A DNA stretch of 64,000 nucleotides from Paraflavitalea soli (GCF_003555545.1 NZ_CP032157.1:1864546-1928545); one strand, 5' to 3'; numbered from the stretch's first letter, positions 1 through 11,338 are shown. Notes: generated by a model from the sequence alone, not told the origin. Numbers and translations are program-made.

Positions 1-1794
<1,794 letters not shown>

Positions 1795-1830
1795 CCAACA
1801 TGCCCCCCCACAACTATTGCTGAAAGTCTG

Positions 1831-2877
1831 TTACTTACAATGCACTTCCTTGTAATAAGCCGCTGCTTTGTCCACCGAGGCTTGCGACACATTGATCTGG
1901 CTGCTGCTTTCCCGGACCGAACGGGCGATAAGCGTTTTGTTCTGTTCGTAGGAAAGCGGCGTAAATAACTTCGATACATTCCCTTTTTGTGAGGATCCCA
2001 GGTTCAGCGCAGGCATAGTACCTGTACAACTAAGATCAATATCCCGGAGTGAGATTTGCTTGCGCTGCCGTTGCTGATCTGTAATACAATATACCTGCAG
2101 ATTGGTGATGTCGTACACAATGCTCCATTTCGTATAACCTGGTTGTGCTATTTTGTTGAGGATAGTAAAACCGTAATCGATAGGATCCTGGTTACTGTTG
2201 GTAGCCTGGTATTGATTGACCATACTGCAGGCCGTGGCAAACCGCTCCACCGAATTATCGAAGTTCCCTTGCTTTTTTGTATCCTTTACTTCCTTCACAG
2301 CTTCATCATATCGCGTATTCGTGAGCACAGGGTAGGTGAGGTCCTTACCCTGGTGCACGATCATTTTACCCATGATGAATTCGATCGTTGCAGCACGTCC
2401 CCTGGCATCCGCTACCAGGTAGTGCAGTGGTGCCGCATCGGCCCGGTCAATACGTAGTTTTTTATCCGTGGCGATCACCTCATCGATAGTGGAGCAATTG
2501 TCGAGCTGGTATTGTATCCACTGCAATTCATTCAGCGCAGCCCGTTTGTCCGCCTCCGGGTATACCGTTTCATTCAACCACATCAGTTCAACCACCAGCC
2601 CCTTTTCATTCATACCGCCGTGGGGAAACTCCTTGCCAAATTGGTTGAAGGTAATACTGCCATAAGCTGCCACCCAGGCCAGGGCTTTGTCGCCATCTTG
2701 TCCAAAGGAACTTTTGCTTACCCCTCTTGCATTGACCATTATCATACCATTGCCGCTTACCCAATCGTAATTACGACCAAAAACATGCCGGCCGTTTTTA
2801 CTCAGTAAAAAGGTGGAACAGGCAAAAGAGGTTCCTGTGAAGATCATCAACAGGAGGAGAGCGGCAACTTGCTTCAT
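1831..2877 (-). CDS. Exported linear amide C-N hydrolase (choloylglycine hydrolase / penicillin V acylase family)
   Basis: This 348-aa protein starts with a signal peptide (residues 1-19). It is followed directly by Cys20 in FACSTFLL, the nucleophile that becomes the mature N-terminus in Ntn hydrolases of this family. FGRNYDW (about 33-39) supplies the conserved Arg and Asp of the active site, and NEKGLVVELMWLNET fits the substrate loop. The family hydrolyses linear amide bonds (bile-salt conjugates, penicillin V, N-acyl homoserine lactones); the substrate here is unknown. Length matches the family. It converges on the rph-like gene with only 36 bp between them and has no close partner on its own strand. 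Confidence 0.85.
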   Translation of the reverse strand: MKQVAALLLLMIFTGTSFACSTFLLSKNGRHVFGRNYDWVSGNGMIMVNARGVSKSSFGQDGDKALAWVAAYGSITFNQFGKEFPHGGMNEKGLVVELMWLNETVYPEADKRAALNELQWIQYQLDNCSTIDEVIATDKKLRIDRADAAPLHYLVADARGRAATIEFIMGKMIVHQGKDLTYPVLTNTRYDEAVKEVKDTKKQGNFDNSVERFATACSMVNQYQATNSNQDPIDYGFTILNKIAQPGYTKWSIVYDITNLQVYCITDQQRQRKQISLRDIDLSCTGTMPALNLGSSQKGNVSKLFTPLSYEQNKTLIARSVRESSSQINVSQASVDKAAAYYKEVHCK

Positions 2878-3035
2878 ACTACAATTTACCAGATAAATAG
2901 GTGGTCACCAAACCAGCCTTTTTCTGGCTTACTCCCTATTGTACAGAAGTTGTGAAGTCTTGTAATTTAACTTCACTTTAACTATTTCTTTCGATCCTTG
3001 GCTAATTTAATCCGAAAGTATAATATTCCCTTGCA

Positions 3036-4403
3036 TCAGACTAATCGCCTCATGTGACTTATCTCTTTTGTGAGGTGTTTATCGAGGCAAAAGTTAAGAA
3101 TAACGATTCTCACAATGAATATAAAATGATTGATTCTAAATGTAGTACTATTAATAATTGGATCAAAGTCGCGTTGATTGGGTATACCTACCAGTGGCAA
3201 TGCTTTCCCGTGAACAATATCTGACCTAATATCATAAAAGTATCCTATCATATTTGTTATGCTATCATTCCCTTTAGTCAAATCTCCAGAATAATCCTTC
3301 ACCAATGTTAGTACCTTTTTTTTGATGCTAAATTTCTCTTGGCCACATTCTTTACATTTTTCAGAAGTTTTGTCAATAAGACATTCCAGGGAGGTAGCTA
3401 AAGCTATGATGCAGGAGTACAAATCACCATCTTCTTTCAAAATAGCTTGATTAAACCAATAAGTGCTATTAATCAAATTCTCATTCTCCATAGAAATAAA
3501 TTTATCCATGGCAAAATGCATACATTCGGGAGTGTATAAACTGTAGTCCTCGTAAATCATTGTAGAGTAGTAAGTAGCATTATCCACACTCCCTTCTGGG
3601 AAAATAGCTAGCTTTTCAAAAATAATATCATGATCTAACTCTCTATAATCTAATTTATCTAAAATTCTTTCGGGCAAAATAGTTGAATATCTTTTAAAGA
3701 AAAGCACATTATTGGGTGAATGAAATTCCCCAAGCCGTGATCGGCTAACAGTTCCATAGTGCTCACCACCACTAGTGTTCGCAATCTTTATAGTAATTAT
3801 TAAAACCGTGTTCATGAACCATAGAATCTCAGCAAGTTTTCTGTTTCTTCTGTCTCCATCAACTCGCTCGTGGCTAGAACCGAGATAAGAAAATTCTAAT
3901 ATAGCTGGACAATTCCGATTAATACACAGTTCATTTTTTTCAGCAACTGGCCTTAGAAGAGCAACGTTTCGATATCTTATGTACCTATCCTTTAAAAGCA
4001 CAGATGTAAATACAATCTCACTACTAAATTTAGAAACGTGTGCTAGCAAATTTGTTTCAACACTATTGATTATTTTTTTCATAATCACCAAGTCCTCGTA
4101 TTCAAAACTGAGCACTTTGCCTGCATTTGAATAAACTAATCTTAAGGCAGGACTGCTCCCTAATTCCTGTCCAGATCCGTAAACGATTTCTTTCTTATCT
4201 GACTGTATTGCCCAGTTATAAAAATCACTTATTATAATATGCAATTCATTAGGGTTGCACTCGTTAAGTTTTTGCAAGTATTTAGACTCAAGCTTCATAT
4301 ATAGGCTATTAAATCCTAGGCATTTTCTGAATACATTTACACTATGGATTATTCTGAGAATAAAACCCCTAAGAAGTTTTTTCACATTCTTTACCACTTT
4401 CAA
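3036..4403 (-). CDS. Uncharacterised protein with Apea-type HEPN C-terminus
   Basis: A 455-aa cytoplasmic protein with no signal peptide. The C-terminal part has a two-Cys-pair knuckle (CKECG) and then DIRSDIVHGKAL, the R-x(4-6)-H signature of HEPN domains of the Apea-like type. Many HEPN proteins are RNases or nucleotide-transfer partners in conflict systems, but this is not shown here. The N-terminal 250 residues are unfamiliar to me. Base composition is clearly richer in A+T than the neighbours, with many AAA, ATT and TTT codons, which suggests recent acquisition. It stands alone, with about 430 bp of equally AT-rich sequence upstream. Confidence 0.7.
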   Translation of the reverse strand: MKVVKNVKKLLRGFILRIIHSVNVFRKCLGFNSLYMKLESKYLQKLNECNPNELHIIISDFYNWAIQSDKKEIVYGSGQELGSSPALRLVYSNAGKVLSFEYEDLVIMKKIINSVETNLLAHVSKFSSEIVFTSVLLKDRYIRYRNVALLRPVAEKNELCINRNCPAILEFSYLGSSHERVDGDRRNRKLAEILWFMNTVLIITIKIANTSGGEHYGTVSRSRLGEFHSPNNVLFFKRYSTILPERILDKLDYRELDHDIIFEKLAIFPEGSVDNATYYSTMIYEDYSLYTPECMHFAMDKFISMENENLINSTYWFNQAILKEDGDLYSCIIALATSLECLIDKTSEKCKECGQEKFSIKKKVLTLVKDYSGDLTKGNDSITNMIGYFYDIRSDIVHGKALPLVGIPNQRDFDPIINSTTFRINHFIFIVRIVILNFCLDKHLTKEISHMRRLV

Positions 4404-4838
4404 TTATTATAATTAAATATACTAAATAGATTGAATCATAAACCTCCCCATCGTTAAAGTAACATGCAGCGAATGCCCTGAGCGCTCACTTGTCAAACGA
4501 ACCAGCTTGAAAGATCAACTATCCCGAAATGCGGCTATGGGGAAGAATGCTCCAACAAGGCAATCAAACCGAGTTGAACATATAATGATCTTCATGATTA
4601 GAATTTGAATTGCACAACGTACACTTCGATTAGATATCCGATAAATTTGCTGCCGCTTAAAGACAAGCATTTTTAATCGAAGTAAGACGACCATATAGTT
4701 GAACAACGATATATAATTACTTGCACCCATTCGCCTCACACCGTGGAAAAACCCAACCAATATCCGTATTTACACGCTTCGCCGCCCATCGCTTTTCGCT
4801 TACCTTGAGCAGGTCTTCCCATCAAAGACCCTTAAACT
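4404..4838. other. AT-rich intergenic stretch
   Basis: This region separates the HEPN-type gene from the protease operon. I see no convincing reading frame, hairpin terminator or repeat. The AT-rich composition fades at about 4700. It presumably holds divergent promoters for both sides, but I could not identify boxes. Confidence 0.5.
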
Positions 4839-5348
4839 ATGCCACTACCCGTTCCGCCCATACAACGGCAAAACCGAACCAAATGGTGCTGGGCCGCCTG
4901 CACCGTTTATGTGTGTACCCTATACAGGTCGCATCCCGGCATCACCCAGGGAAGTTTTGTTGCCCGCGCATTGAATAGGCCCATATGCCAAACCAATTTT
5001 CCGCATCCCGATTGCAACACCATGTTCGATATAGGTACTGCTTTCAATCTTGTTGGTCACCTGGCAGGCAGTCCGGTCGATGGCGCATTGTCTCCACAAG
5101 AGCTGACCGATCTGTTCAGGCAGGGCGGCAGGCCCATTGGTTGCCAGATCAGGTTCCCTGCACTGGGTCACGCCGTTGTGATCGCCGATATCAGGATAGA
5201 CACCGCAGGCCGCCTTTTCCTGGTAGTAGCCGATCCTGGCAGCGGCACCATCAATACCGTTCCCTACGAAATGTTCCGCACCAATTACCTCAGTATGGGT
5301 GGCCGCTGGATACGCACCTATTTAACACAACAACAAAATCAAAGTTAA
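4839..5348 (+). CDS. Papain-like (C39/AvrRpt2-type) cysteine protease
   Basis: This 169-aa protein carries the AvrRpt2/C39-like signature: Gln in the N-terminal QRQNRTKWCWAAC block, catalytic Cys17, His111 in ALGHAVVIADI and Asp132 in VVADPGSG. The order and spacing Cys-His-Asp fit a minimal papain fold, so it very likely cleaves peptides. There is no signal peptide, so it acts in the cytoplasm or is exported by another route. It is the first gene of a three-gene operon (10-bp gap to the next gene). Additional Cys residues (21, 26, 50, 59, 102) could form disulfides after export. Alternatives are a bacteriocin-leader peptidase-like domain or an injected effector. Confidence 0.75.
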   Translation: MPLPVPPIQRQNRTKWCWAACTVYVCTLYRSHPGITQGSFVARALNRPICQTNFPHPDCNTMFDIGTAFNLVGHLAGSPVDGALSPQELTDLFRQGGRPIGCQIRFPALGHAVVIADIRIDTAGRLFLVVADPGSGTINTVPYEMFRTNYLSMGGRWIRTYLTQQQNQS

Positions 5349-5358
5349 AAGGTAAGCT

Positions 5359-5898
5359 ATGCCGCTACAAACCATTGAACTACCGGCCAAACTGAATCTG
5401 CGCATTGCACGGCGCGTTTCCGCCCTTGTACGTCAGGGCATTCTTTCACCCGGTCCCGATCCCATCACAGAACACCAGGTATCATTCTGTATGGCCATTC
5501 AACTGGTCCCTAAACTCACAGGCAACCGGTTTTCATTCGGCAAAGCCGAAGGCCTCCGCGTTTTCATAAGTACAGGAAAGAAGATCATTGCCGCCGTGGA
5601 TTTTCTCTATGCCGGAAAAATAGTACGTCTTTCACATATTTACCAGGGCCCACCATTGGATCAGTTGGTGCGAACACTCGATCGCCTCAAGACCCTGTTT
5701 GCTGCAAAGCCGAATACTTATCATGCAGAGGTCTTATCCTTCCTGTTTGCACAGTCAATTTTGATATTGGTCCGCTCAGGCAAAAACCGTTCATTTTATC
5801 GCAGCAACGGAACTAAGGTAGACGAATTGACCATGGCAGCATTAAAACAGGAGATCGAAGACATTATCAGTATTCAACCTCTACCCGAAGAATTATAA
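5359..5898 (+). CDS. Unknown 179-aa protein of protease operon
   Basis: I do not recognise this protein. It is soluble-looking, with no signal peptide or membrane segment. A predicted mixed alpha/beta body includes a basic N-terminal helix (RIARRVSALVRQG) and an acidic C-terminal tail. It lies 10 bp after the protease gene and 12 bp before the exported 760-aa protein, so all three are almost certainly cotranscribed. An inhibitor, immunity or chaperone role for the protease is possible from position only. Confidence 0.75.
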   Translation: MPLQTIELPAKLNLRIARRVSALVRQGILSPGPDPITEHQVSFCMAIQLVPKLTGNRFSFGKAEGLRVFISTGKKIIAAVDFLYAGKIVRLSHIYQGPPLDQLVRTLDRLKTLFAAKPNTYHAEVLSFLFAQSILILVRSGKNRSFYRSNGTKVDELTMAALKQEIEDIISIQPLPEEL

Positions 5899-5910
5899 TA
5901 AAACACCTAT

Positions 5911-8193
5911 ATGCGATACCCATTTTACATCTTACTTTACCTTATCGTCTCTTGTTTTTCATCGGGTGCACAGCAGCAGTCCATCATATACGATGCCACG
6001 ACCATCATGAACGCCAAATATGGCTTATATGCATTACTGACCCCCTTGCCTGGTACAGCCGATGGAGGCGCTCCCTTTACAGCCCGCCACCCACTCAATG
6101 GAAAAGAATTCACCCCGCTGCCTGCAAAATTCAATATCGACAGCGCAAAGGCAGTGATCTATGAAGTCCTGCGCAGGAATGCCAACTTGCCCGTCGGAAG
6201 TACCCCCGCAGTCATCATGGCTGCCTATGCCGGCAATCCCTTCCTGAAAACCATTGACACCGACAATCCTGTTGCATTCAAACATGGTATCGACATAAAT
6301 GCTGTAACACCCTTTATCGTGTCCAATCTTTCAGGAGGCCTCGGTTCCAATATCCTGGGTAATATTGTCAATGGAACCGCCGACTTCCTGATCAAAAGAG
6401 CCCAGGAAGAAATTTCTATCAGTGTTTTCGAAAGACTAAAAGCCATCCTGGCCCAGTATCCCGAATTTGGCAAATTATTTCCCAACACCTGCGCCTTGAT
6501 TGAGCCCATCCCCGCTTATGAGTACAGCAGGGCGCTCCAGGCATTTAAAGCCGCCATAAAAGAAGATATGGAGGGGTTTATCGGGCATATAGGTTCCCTG
6601 TACGATATTCCAAGGTATCAGCTGCTCAACCAAAAAGTGCCTTCCCTCACCTTATTATTCAGCGCCTCTACAGTAATAGCAGAAGCGAATGGAGACAAGT
6701 CTTTTGCTGCAGGCGTTTCAGTACTCAGCCAGCAAAATTTCCTGCATGCATCCAATAACTATGCGGCAGTTATACAGACATTGGCAGTTATTTCAAACTC
6801 CCTCACCGATCAATCCCTCAATGACCCGCCCAATAAACCATTGAACTATATACACCCGCAATACATAGCAAAAGTTACGCACGACGACCCCGCCATGTTA
6901 GCCCTGCTGTCAAAAGTGTACCTGGGATTATTGTGGCAAAAAACACAAGCGATCACCTTTGTTACCAATGCCGGCAGCCAAACAGTAGCACAATTTCTTA
7001 ACCGGTGGAATCTGTCCCCGACCATTCAGGATGCATTGAATGTGGTCAACAAGATTGTTGCCTTGATGCAAACCGCAGAAGATGGATTGAAGGAAGTAAA
7101 GGCCTGGGAGCAAACTTCGGCCCAATTGACTGGCAAGAACCAGCTCAACACGAAAAGACTTACCTATTATGCCAACTTAGTGAGTGCGTTACTGGATCTG
7201 GCAATACTCTACAAGGACCCGGCCAAACCAGCTGTCAATACCCGGATCCAGGAGATCGCCACCTGGTTCCCGCAATTCACGACAGCCGTCATTACAATGG
7301 TCAAAAATTTTAGTGAAGAAGAATACAACCTCGGAATCGCAAAGCTGGCCGACGTCCTCACCATCCTATCCAATTACCTGGAAACAGTAGAAAAAAACAA
7401 AGCTGAAACGAAAGCCCTTTCAAGCGCTGTTAAACTATCCCTGGATGGCGAAAAAGCAGCATTTAACACACGGATCAATGCCATTGATGGAAAGATTAAC
7501 GCGATCACCCACACTGGCAACCCCGCCTTAGACCGGGAAAACGAAGCCCTGCGCCAGGAATACCTGGCAGAAAAACAGCTTATTCAAAAAAAGATAGAAG
7601 AGGTAGACGCCCAATTGGAAGACAAGCACCACCTGTTGTTTAAGTTACCTACCGTGATCAAATACGTCAACCTCCTCGCGGCTGTTTCAAAAGCCGAGAA
7701 CAGCGCAGCCGTTGAGAAATTGCTGGAAACATATGCATTACCTGCTGGCAGCTCCCGTATCAAAAAAGTAACGGATTTCAATATCGCCGTAAATGCCTAT
7801 GTAGGTGGGTTCTTCGGTCGCTCAGGTGTACCCGGAAGTGGTTTTACCAACCGCTATGGACTCACTGCGCCCATAGGCTTTTCAATGAGTCACGGCTTTT
7901 ACAAAGCGGGCAGCATAAGTGCCTTTTTGGGAGTATTTGATATTGGAGGAACCATCCGTTATAAACTCGACAACCAGGGTAAATACCAGCAGGATGTCAG
8001 TCTTGCCGGAATTGTTTCACCTGGTATCCATGCCGTGTATGGTTTCCCCTGGTACCTTCCTTTATCTGCAGGCATCGGTTGCCAGTGGGTTTCACCTGTA
8101 ACAGCAGATGCAGACAAAATAAGCCTGAAACCCTCGTTCAATGCCTTCCTGGCTGTCGATATTCCTTTATTCAATTTGACCCGGTCGAAATAA
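5911..8193 (+). CDS. Exported 760-aa protein with coiled coil and barrel-like C-terminus
   Basis: The signal peptide covers residues 1-20. The middle is helical; it includes a block around NIVNGTADFLIKRAQEEI and FGKLFPNTCALI (about 145-200), and a long coiled coil at about 510-590 rich in E, K and Q. The last 120 residues alternate polar and aromatic/hydrophobic residues, with many Gly and Tyr, and end in a short aromatic strand; this resembles an outer-membrane beta-barrel segment. I do not know a named family. It is the last gene of the operon with the cysteine protease and is followed by a strong terminator. It may be the membrane anchor or receptor of the system. Confidence 0.8.
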   Translation: MRYPFYILLYLIVSCFSSGAQQQSIIYDATTIMNAKYGLYALLTPLPGTADGGAPFTARHPLNGKEFTPLPAKFNIDSAKAVIYEVLRRNANLPVGSTPAVIMAAYAGNPFLKTIDTDNPVAFKHGIDINAVTPFIVSNLSGGLGSNILGNIVNGTADFLIKRAQEEISISVFERLKAILAQYPEFGKLFPNTCALIEPIPAYEYSRALQAFKAAIKEDMEGFIGHIGSLYDIPRYQLLNQKVPSLTLLFSASTVIAEANGDKSFAAGVSVLSQQNFLHASNNYAAVIQTLAVISNSLTDQSLNDPPNKPLNYIHPQYIAKVTHDDPAMLALLSKVYLGLLWQKTQAITFVTNAGSQTVAQFLNRWNLSPTIQDALNVVNKIVALMQTAEDGLKEVKAWEQTSAQLTGKNQLNTKRLTYYANLVSALLDLAILYKDPAKPAVNTRIQEIATWFPQFTTAVITMVKNFSEEEYNLGIAKLADVLTILSNYLETVEKNKAETKALSSAVKLSLDGEKAAFNTRINAIDGKINAITHTGNPALDRENEALRQEYLAEKQLIQKKIEEVDAQLEDKHHLLFKLPTVIKYVNLLAAVSKAENSAAVEKLLETYALPAGSSRIKKVTDFNIAVNAYVGGFFGRSGVPGSGFTNRYGLTAPIGFSMSHGFYKAGSISAFLGVFDIGGTIRYKLDNQGKYQQDVSLAGIVSPGIHAVYGFPWYLPLSAGIGCQWVSPVTADADKISLKPSFNAFLAVDIPLFNLTRSK

Positions 8194-8213
8194 AGACCTT
8201 ACCATACAGGATT

Positions 8214-8253
8214 AAAATGATCAACCCGGCTGACTGTCCGGGTTGATCATTTT
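8214..8253. terminator. Bidirectional 16-bp hairpin terminator
   Basis: Perfect 16-bp inverted repeat (AAAATGATCAACCCGG and its complement) around an 8-base loop, flanked by A and T runs on the two sides. It lies between the convergent ends of the 760-aa gene and the metallopeptidase-like gene and can stop transcripts from both. Confidence 0.9.
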
Positions 8254-8267
8254 ATTAAACCATTATG

Positions 8268-9467
8268 TTATTGCCTTCCCTCAGGTCCATACCCGCTTTG
8301 CTCCAGGAAGCGGCCAAAATCCGCGATCGTCAGCATATCTTTTACCGCCTGCTTTTTATCACTGGCCTTATTATAATAGGCTTCACATATCTTATACCCC
8401 ATATAATAACCTAGATCACCAGGTATCCCAGGTGGCGCAGTCCGGCTATTGTACAACCATTCCGAAACATCTTCACCATTCATTTGCTGTTTGAACCTTG
8501 TCCACAACGCCGCTTCATGCGCATTGCCATAAGCATGCTGCTGGTTATTGAGGTGATAGCCCAGTAGCAGCCAGGTAATAAGATCGGCAGCGCCTTCATT
8601 CACACTCTGGGCCAGCAGCGTATTGCTGGCTGCCGTTTGCTGCTCCACATGGATCAGTTCATGAATAAGTACACTGAATAGGGTAGAGGTATCTGTTAAT
8701 CCCATACGCTCTCTATCGCTTAGTGCCGCTTTGTTAACCGTATTGCTGTCACACAGAAATTCCGCCCCGATCAACTGTCCCGAATAACCGTCCGGAGTAC
8801 CCAGCGCCCCAAACACACCAATTGAAAAAGTAGTCGGTGGAAAGATGGCGGCTGGATATAAGGCTTTCAATTTCCGGGCCGCTTCGATCATACGGGGCGC
8901 CAGCCTGTGTAATTGCAAAGTAACAGGACGGATACTTTCAAAATACGTCTTGTGCGTTCTTATGGTTTCAACAATACGGCTCACCTGCGTCTTCATCCGC
9001 ACTTCAAACAAGGTGCGCAATCCCTGCGAACCCTTCATAATATATTCATCCATGATGAGCTTATCCGCGCCCGGTTTGTGCGCCTGGTCAAAGACCTTCC
9101 AGAAAGAAGCAATATCACTTGTCACTACCTGCATTTGGTTGGGATCTCCCAGCCCAGCTCTATTGGCCAGAATGCTTTTGCGCAGCGGCGCCCAATACCT
9201 TGTTTGCGTAATGAATTTGAGTTTGTTGTCCGTACACACAGCATTCGTATCGTACAGGTGTAAAGCGATCGCCTCCCTGATAAACCCGATTGCCGCGGCT
9301 GTATCCCCCGCCTGGGCCCTGGCGCCGGCAGCATTCAGGTATACAGAAGGTGTACGCAGGTAAAGCGCATGCTGATAATACAGAAGGTCCTTGTAATTAT
9401 AGGTGGTCGATTGTGCAAGTACCACTTGCACTTGTAACAGGCAGCAGATCAGCAGCAGTTTTTTCAT
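8268..9467 (-). CDS. Exported HELIH zinc-metallopeptidase-like protein (DUF2268-like)
   Basis: I set the start at the ATG at 9467 because it opens a clean signal peptide (MKKLLLICCLLQVQVVLAQ); a longer frame to 9602 would put 45 unlikely residues in front and overlap the divergent gene. The mature protein has HELIH at residues 269-273 and a downstream NEGAADLI. This is the H-E-x-x-H plus Glu layout of gluzincin peptidases, resembling predicted Zn proteases of the DUF2268 type. It probably acts in the periplasm. Substrate unknown. It is divergent from the GNAT gene with about 120 bp between the starts. Confidence 0.72.
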   Translation of the reverse strand: MKKLLLICCLLQVQVVLAQSTTYNYKDLLYYQHALYLRTPSVYLNAAGARAQAGDTAAAIGFIREAIALHLYDTNAVCTDNKLKFITQTRYWAPLRKSILANRAGLGDPNQMQVVTSDIASFWKVFDQAHKPGADKLIMDEYIMKGSQGLRTLFEVRMKTQVSRIVETIRTHKTYFESIRPVTLQLHRLAPRMIEAARKLKALYPAAIFPPTTFSIGVFGALGTPDGYSGQLIGAEFLCDSNTVNKAALSDRERMGLTDTSTLFSVLIHELIHVEQQTAASNTLLAQSVNEGAADLITWLLLGYHLNNQQHAYGNAHEAALWTRFKQQMNGEDVSEWLYNSRTAPPGIPGDLGYYMGYKICEAYYNKASDKKQAVKDMLTIADFGRFLEQSGYGPEGRQ

Positions 9468-9588
9468 CGTAACATACAGTTTAACCCAGCGAAAGTAAAA
9501 CAAAACAGCAGGTCTTACCAACTGTGCCCACGATAAAATGCGATATTGTACCTGTTTTATAAACACAACAGGAGTTATTTTTGTGCCT

Positions 9589-10062
9589 ATGGAATCAGGC
9601 ATTCAATTGATCAAAGCCGCCAGCCGGCAGGAGTTTGAAGATGGTAAAACATTGTTTCAGCAATATGCCCAATCACTCCATTTCGACCTGGGCTTCCAGC
9701 AGTTTGATAAAGAGCTCGACACCATTGCCACCAAATACAATGCCCCTGAAGGTGCACTCATACTGGCGTATGATAATGGCAAGCCAATCGCTTGTATAGC
9801 CGTCAGGCAGTTGGAAGATCAGGTAGCAGAGTTGAAAAGAATGTATGTAAACCCCGCCTGGAGGGGCCACCAACTGGGTCAGCGATTGCTGACAGCCGCC
9901 CTTACCGAAGCAAAAAAACTCCGTTACAGGTCCATCAGGCTCGATACCGTACCTGAAATGCAGTCCGCCATCAAACTATACCACGCATTTGGATTTGTGG
10001 TAATAGATCCTTACCGTTACAATCCCATGCCGGGCGCTATTTATATGGAAAAAACATTATAG
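9589..10062 (+). CDS. GNAT family N-acetyltransferase
   Basis: The 157-aa protein from the ATG at 9589 shows the acetyl-CoA-binding motif A: LKRMYVNPAWRGHQLGQRLL, with the R/Q-x-x-G-x-G/A type loop. The later ALTEAKKLRYRSIRLDT and LYHAFGF pieces are typical of GNAT folds. It transfers an acetyl group from acetyl-CoA to a small-molecule or protein amine; the substrate is unknown. A further in-frame ATG at 9538 exists, but the 9589 start gives a normal GNAT N-terminus. A TAnnTTTG-like box (9576-9583) is so close to this ATG that the mRNA might be nearly leaderless. Confidence 0.85.
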   Translation: MESGIQLIKAASRQEFEDGKTLFQQYAQSLHFDLGFQQFDKELDTIATKYNAPEGALILAYDNGKPIACIAVRQLEDQVAELKRMYVNPAWRGHQLGQRLLTAALTEAKKLRYRSIRLDTVPEMQSAIKLYHAFGFVVIDPYRYNPMPGAIYMEKTL

Positions 10063-10164
10063 CAATCCAGGCCCACAAGGACGCATTAACGATTGATAGA
10101 GATCAATTCTTTCGAAATAGAGGTAAATATCTGTATCATTGCGAATTCAACCAACCCTGCACCC

Positions 10165-10626
10165 ATGCGTTCAAAACAACTGTTAACCGCTATTTGCTTC
10201 CTGGCTTTACCCATTTTGGCCAGCGCCCAGGTATTGAGCCCCGTAAATTGGAACTTCTCATCCAAAAAGATCAACGCGCAAACCTGGCAGGTACAGATCA
10301 CCGCTACCATTCAATCAGGCTGGCACCTGTACGCACAGGAAGCAGGAGAGGGACCCGTACCCACTACTATTAAGTTCACCCAAAATCCATTGGTAACCGC
10401 CAGCGGAAAACTGAAAGAAGTAGGTAAGTTGCGTAAGTCATTCGACAGGAATTTCAATGCAGAGCTTAAATACTACGAGAACCAGGTATCCTTTGTACAA
10501 ACAGTCACCCTTGTAGGAAAAGCCGCCACCGATGTAAGAGGCTCTATAGAATTCATGGTTTGTAACGACCATGAATGCCTGCCCCCCAGGAAAGTAGACT
10601 TTAAGGTCGCCGTAGGAGGAAAATAG
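10165..10626 (+). CDS. Periplasmic DsbD N-terminal-like (disulfide bond corrector) domain protein
   Basis: The start at 10165 begins a signal peptide (residues 1-21, ending ASA). The mature 130 residues match the immunoglobulin-like DsbD alpha/DsbC_N domain: GWHLYAQEAGEGPVPTTIKF near 48-67, and VCNDHECLPP near the end, with the two Cys that carry reducing power in the domain. No membrane or thioredoxin part follows, so this is the stand-alone domain form common in Bacteroidota. It likely takes electrons from a DsbD-like membrane protein and passes them to periplasmic partners. It ends 5 bp from the convergent lipoprotein gene. Confidence 0.8.
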   Translation: MRSKQLLTAICFLALPILASAQVLSPVNWNFSSKKINAQTWQVQITATIQSGWHLYAQEAGEGPVPTTIKFTQNPLVTASGKLKEVGKLRKSFDRNFNAELKYYENQVSFVQTVTLVGKAATDVRGSIEFMVCNDHECLPPRKVDFKVAVGGK

Positions 10627-10631
10627 AACGA

Positions 10632-11153
10632 TCAGATCCCTTCAATAAACCCGATATGGATCCCTCGTAAGCAATCATCCTGGCATCCATCGGGTACATA
10701 ACCGCATAGAGAGATCATTCCGTTATTGTTGGCCTCAAAGTAGATCGATACTTTATCACGCTTCTGCAGCCAGTCATTCATGGCCTTGTCGTAGATCACA
10801 TCCAGTGTCACCGGAGCCGCCATCAGGTCGTGCGTGCCCAGTTGGGCCTCCGTTTCAGTCCACTCCTCCAGCACCGTGCTCACCCAGGCCGTACCATTGT
10901 GTTCAGATTTTTTGTATACGAAGGAACGACCAACCACCTTACCATTCCGCACAGTAATAATAGTTTCCGATCCAAAGCCCGTCCAGGATGAGGTGATCAC
11001 GCTGTAGCGATAAGAATTATGCGAGGAGTCCTTAAATGCCTTCCAGGCGAGATAACTGTTGGAAAAATCATTCGAATGCGATATCGTGTCTTTCTTACAG
11101 GAAATAACTACCAGAGTGAAGAGAAGAACAACAAGAGACTGAACTGTTTTCAT
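10632..11153 (-). CDS. DUF6174-like lipoprotein
   Basis: The 173-aa protein has a lipobox (VVISC, Cys19), so it is lipid-anchored. The body fits small DUF6174-type lipoproteins: a W-x-A-F helix, then NSYRYSVI, a strand with TIITVRNGKVVGRSF, and a C-terminal segment on the amount of residue modification (VTLDVIYDKAMNDWL). Function is unknown for the family. Three Cys near the C-terminus (CGYVPDGCQDDC) are likely disulfide-linked outside the cytoplasm. It ends almost flush with the DsbD-like gene and has no other partner. Confidence 0.7.
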   Translation of the reverse strand: MKTVQSLVVLLFTLVVISCKKDTISHSNDFSNSYLAWKAFKDSSHNSYRYSVITSSWTGFGSETIITVRNGKVVGRSFVYKKSEHNGTAWVSTVLEEWTETEAQLGTHDLMAAPVTLDVIYDKAMNDWLQKRDKVSIYFEANNNGMISLCGYVPDGCQDDCLRGIHIGFIEGI

Positions 11154-11338
11154 GTAAAAAGTTTTGGGTAACAGCCTCTTGACCCCTGCGCATTAAATTT
11201 CGTTGCACCGTTCCAATTGTTGCCATACCGGCACACGCATTTCCTTATCTTGTGTTATCAACTTATGACCTTTATACACATATTTAATAATCACCATCTA
11301 TTCTTAAGCACTATTCTTAACCCTCAAAATTTGATTGT

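Noticed and set aside
9468-9602. Extended N-terminus of the HELIH protein
   Set aside because: It would overlap the divergent GNAT gene and put 45 residues in front of a perfect signal peptide.
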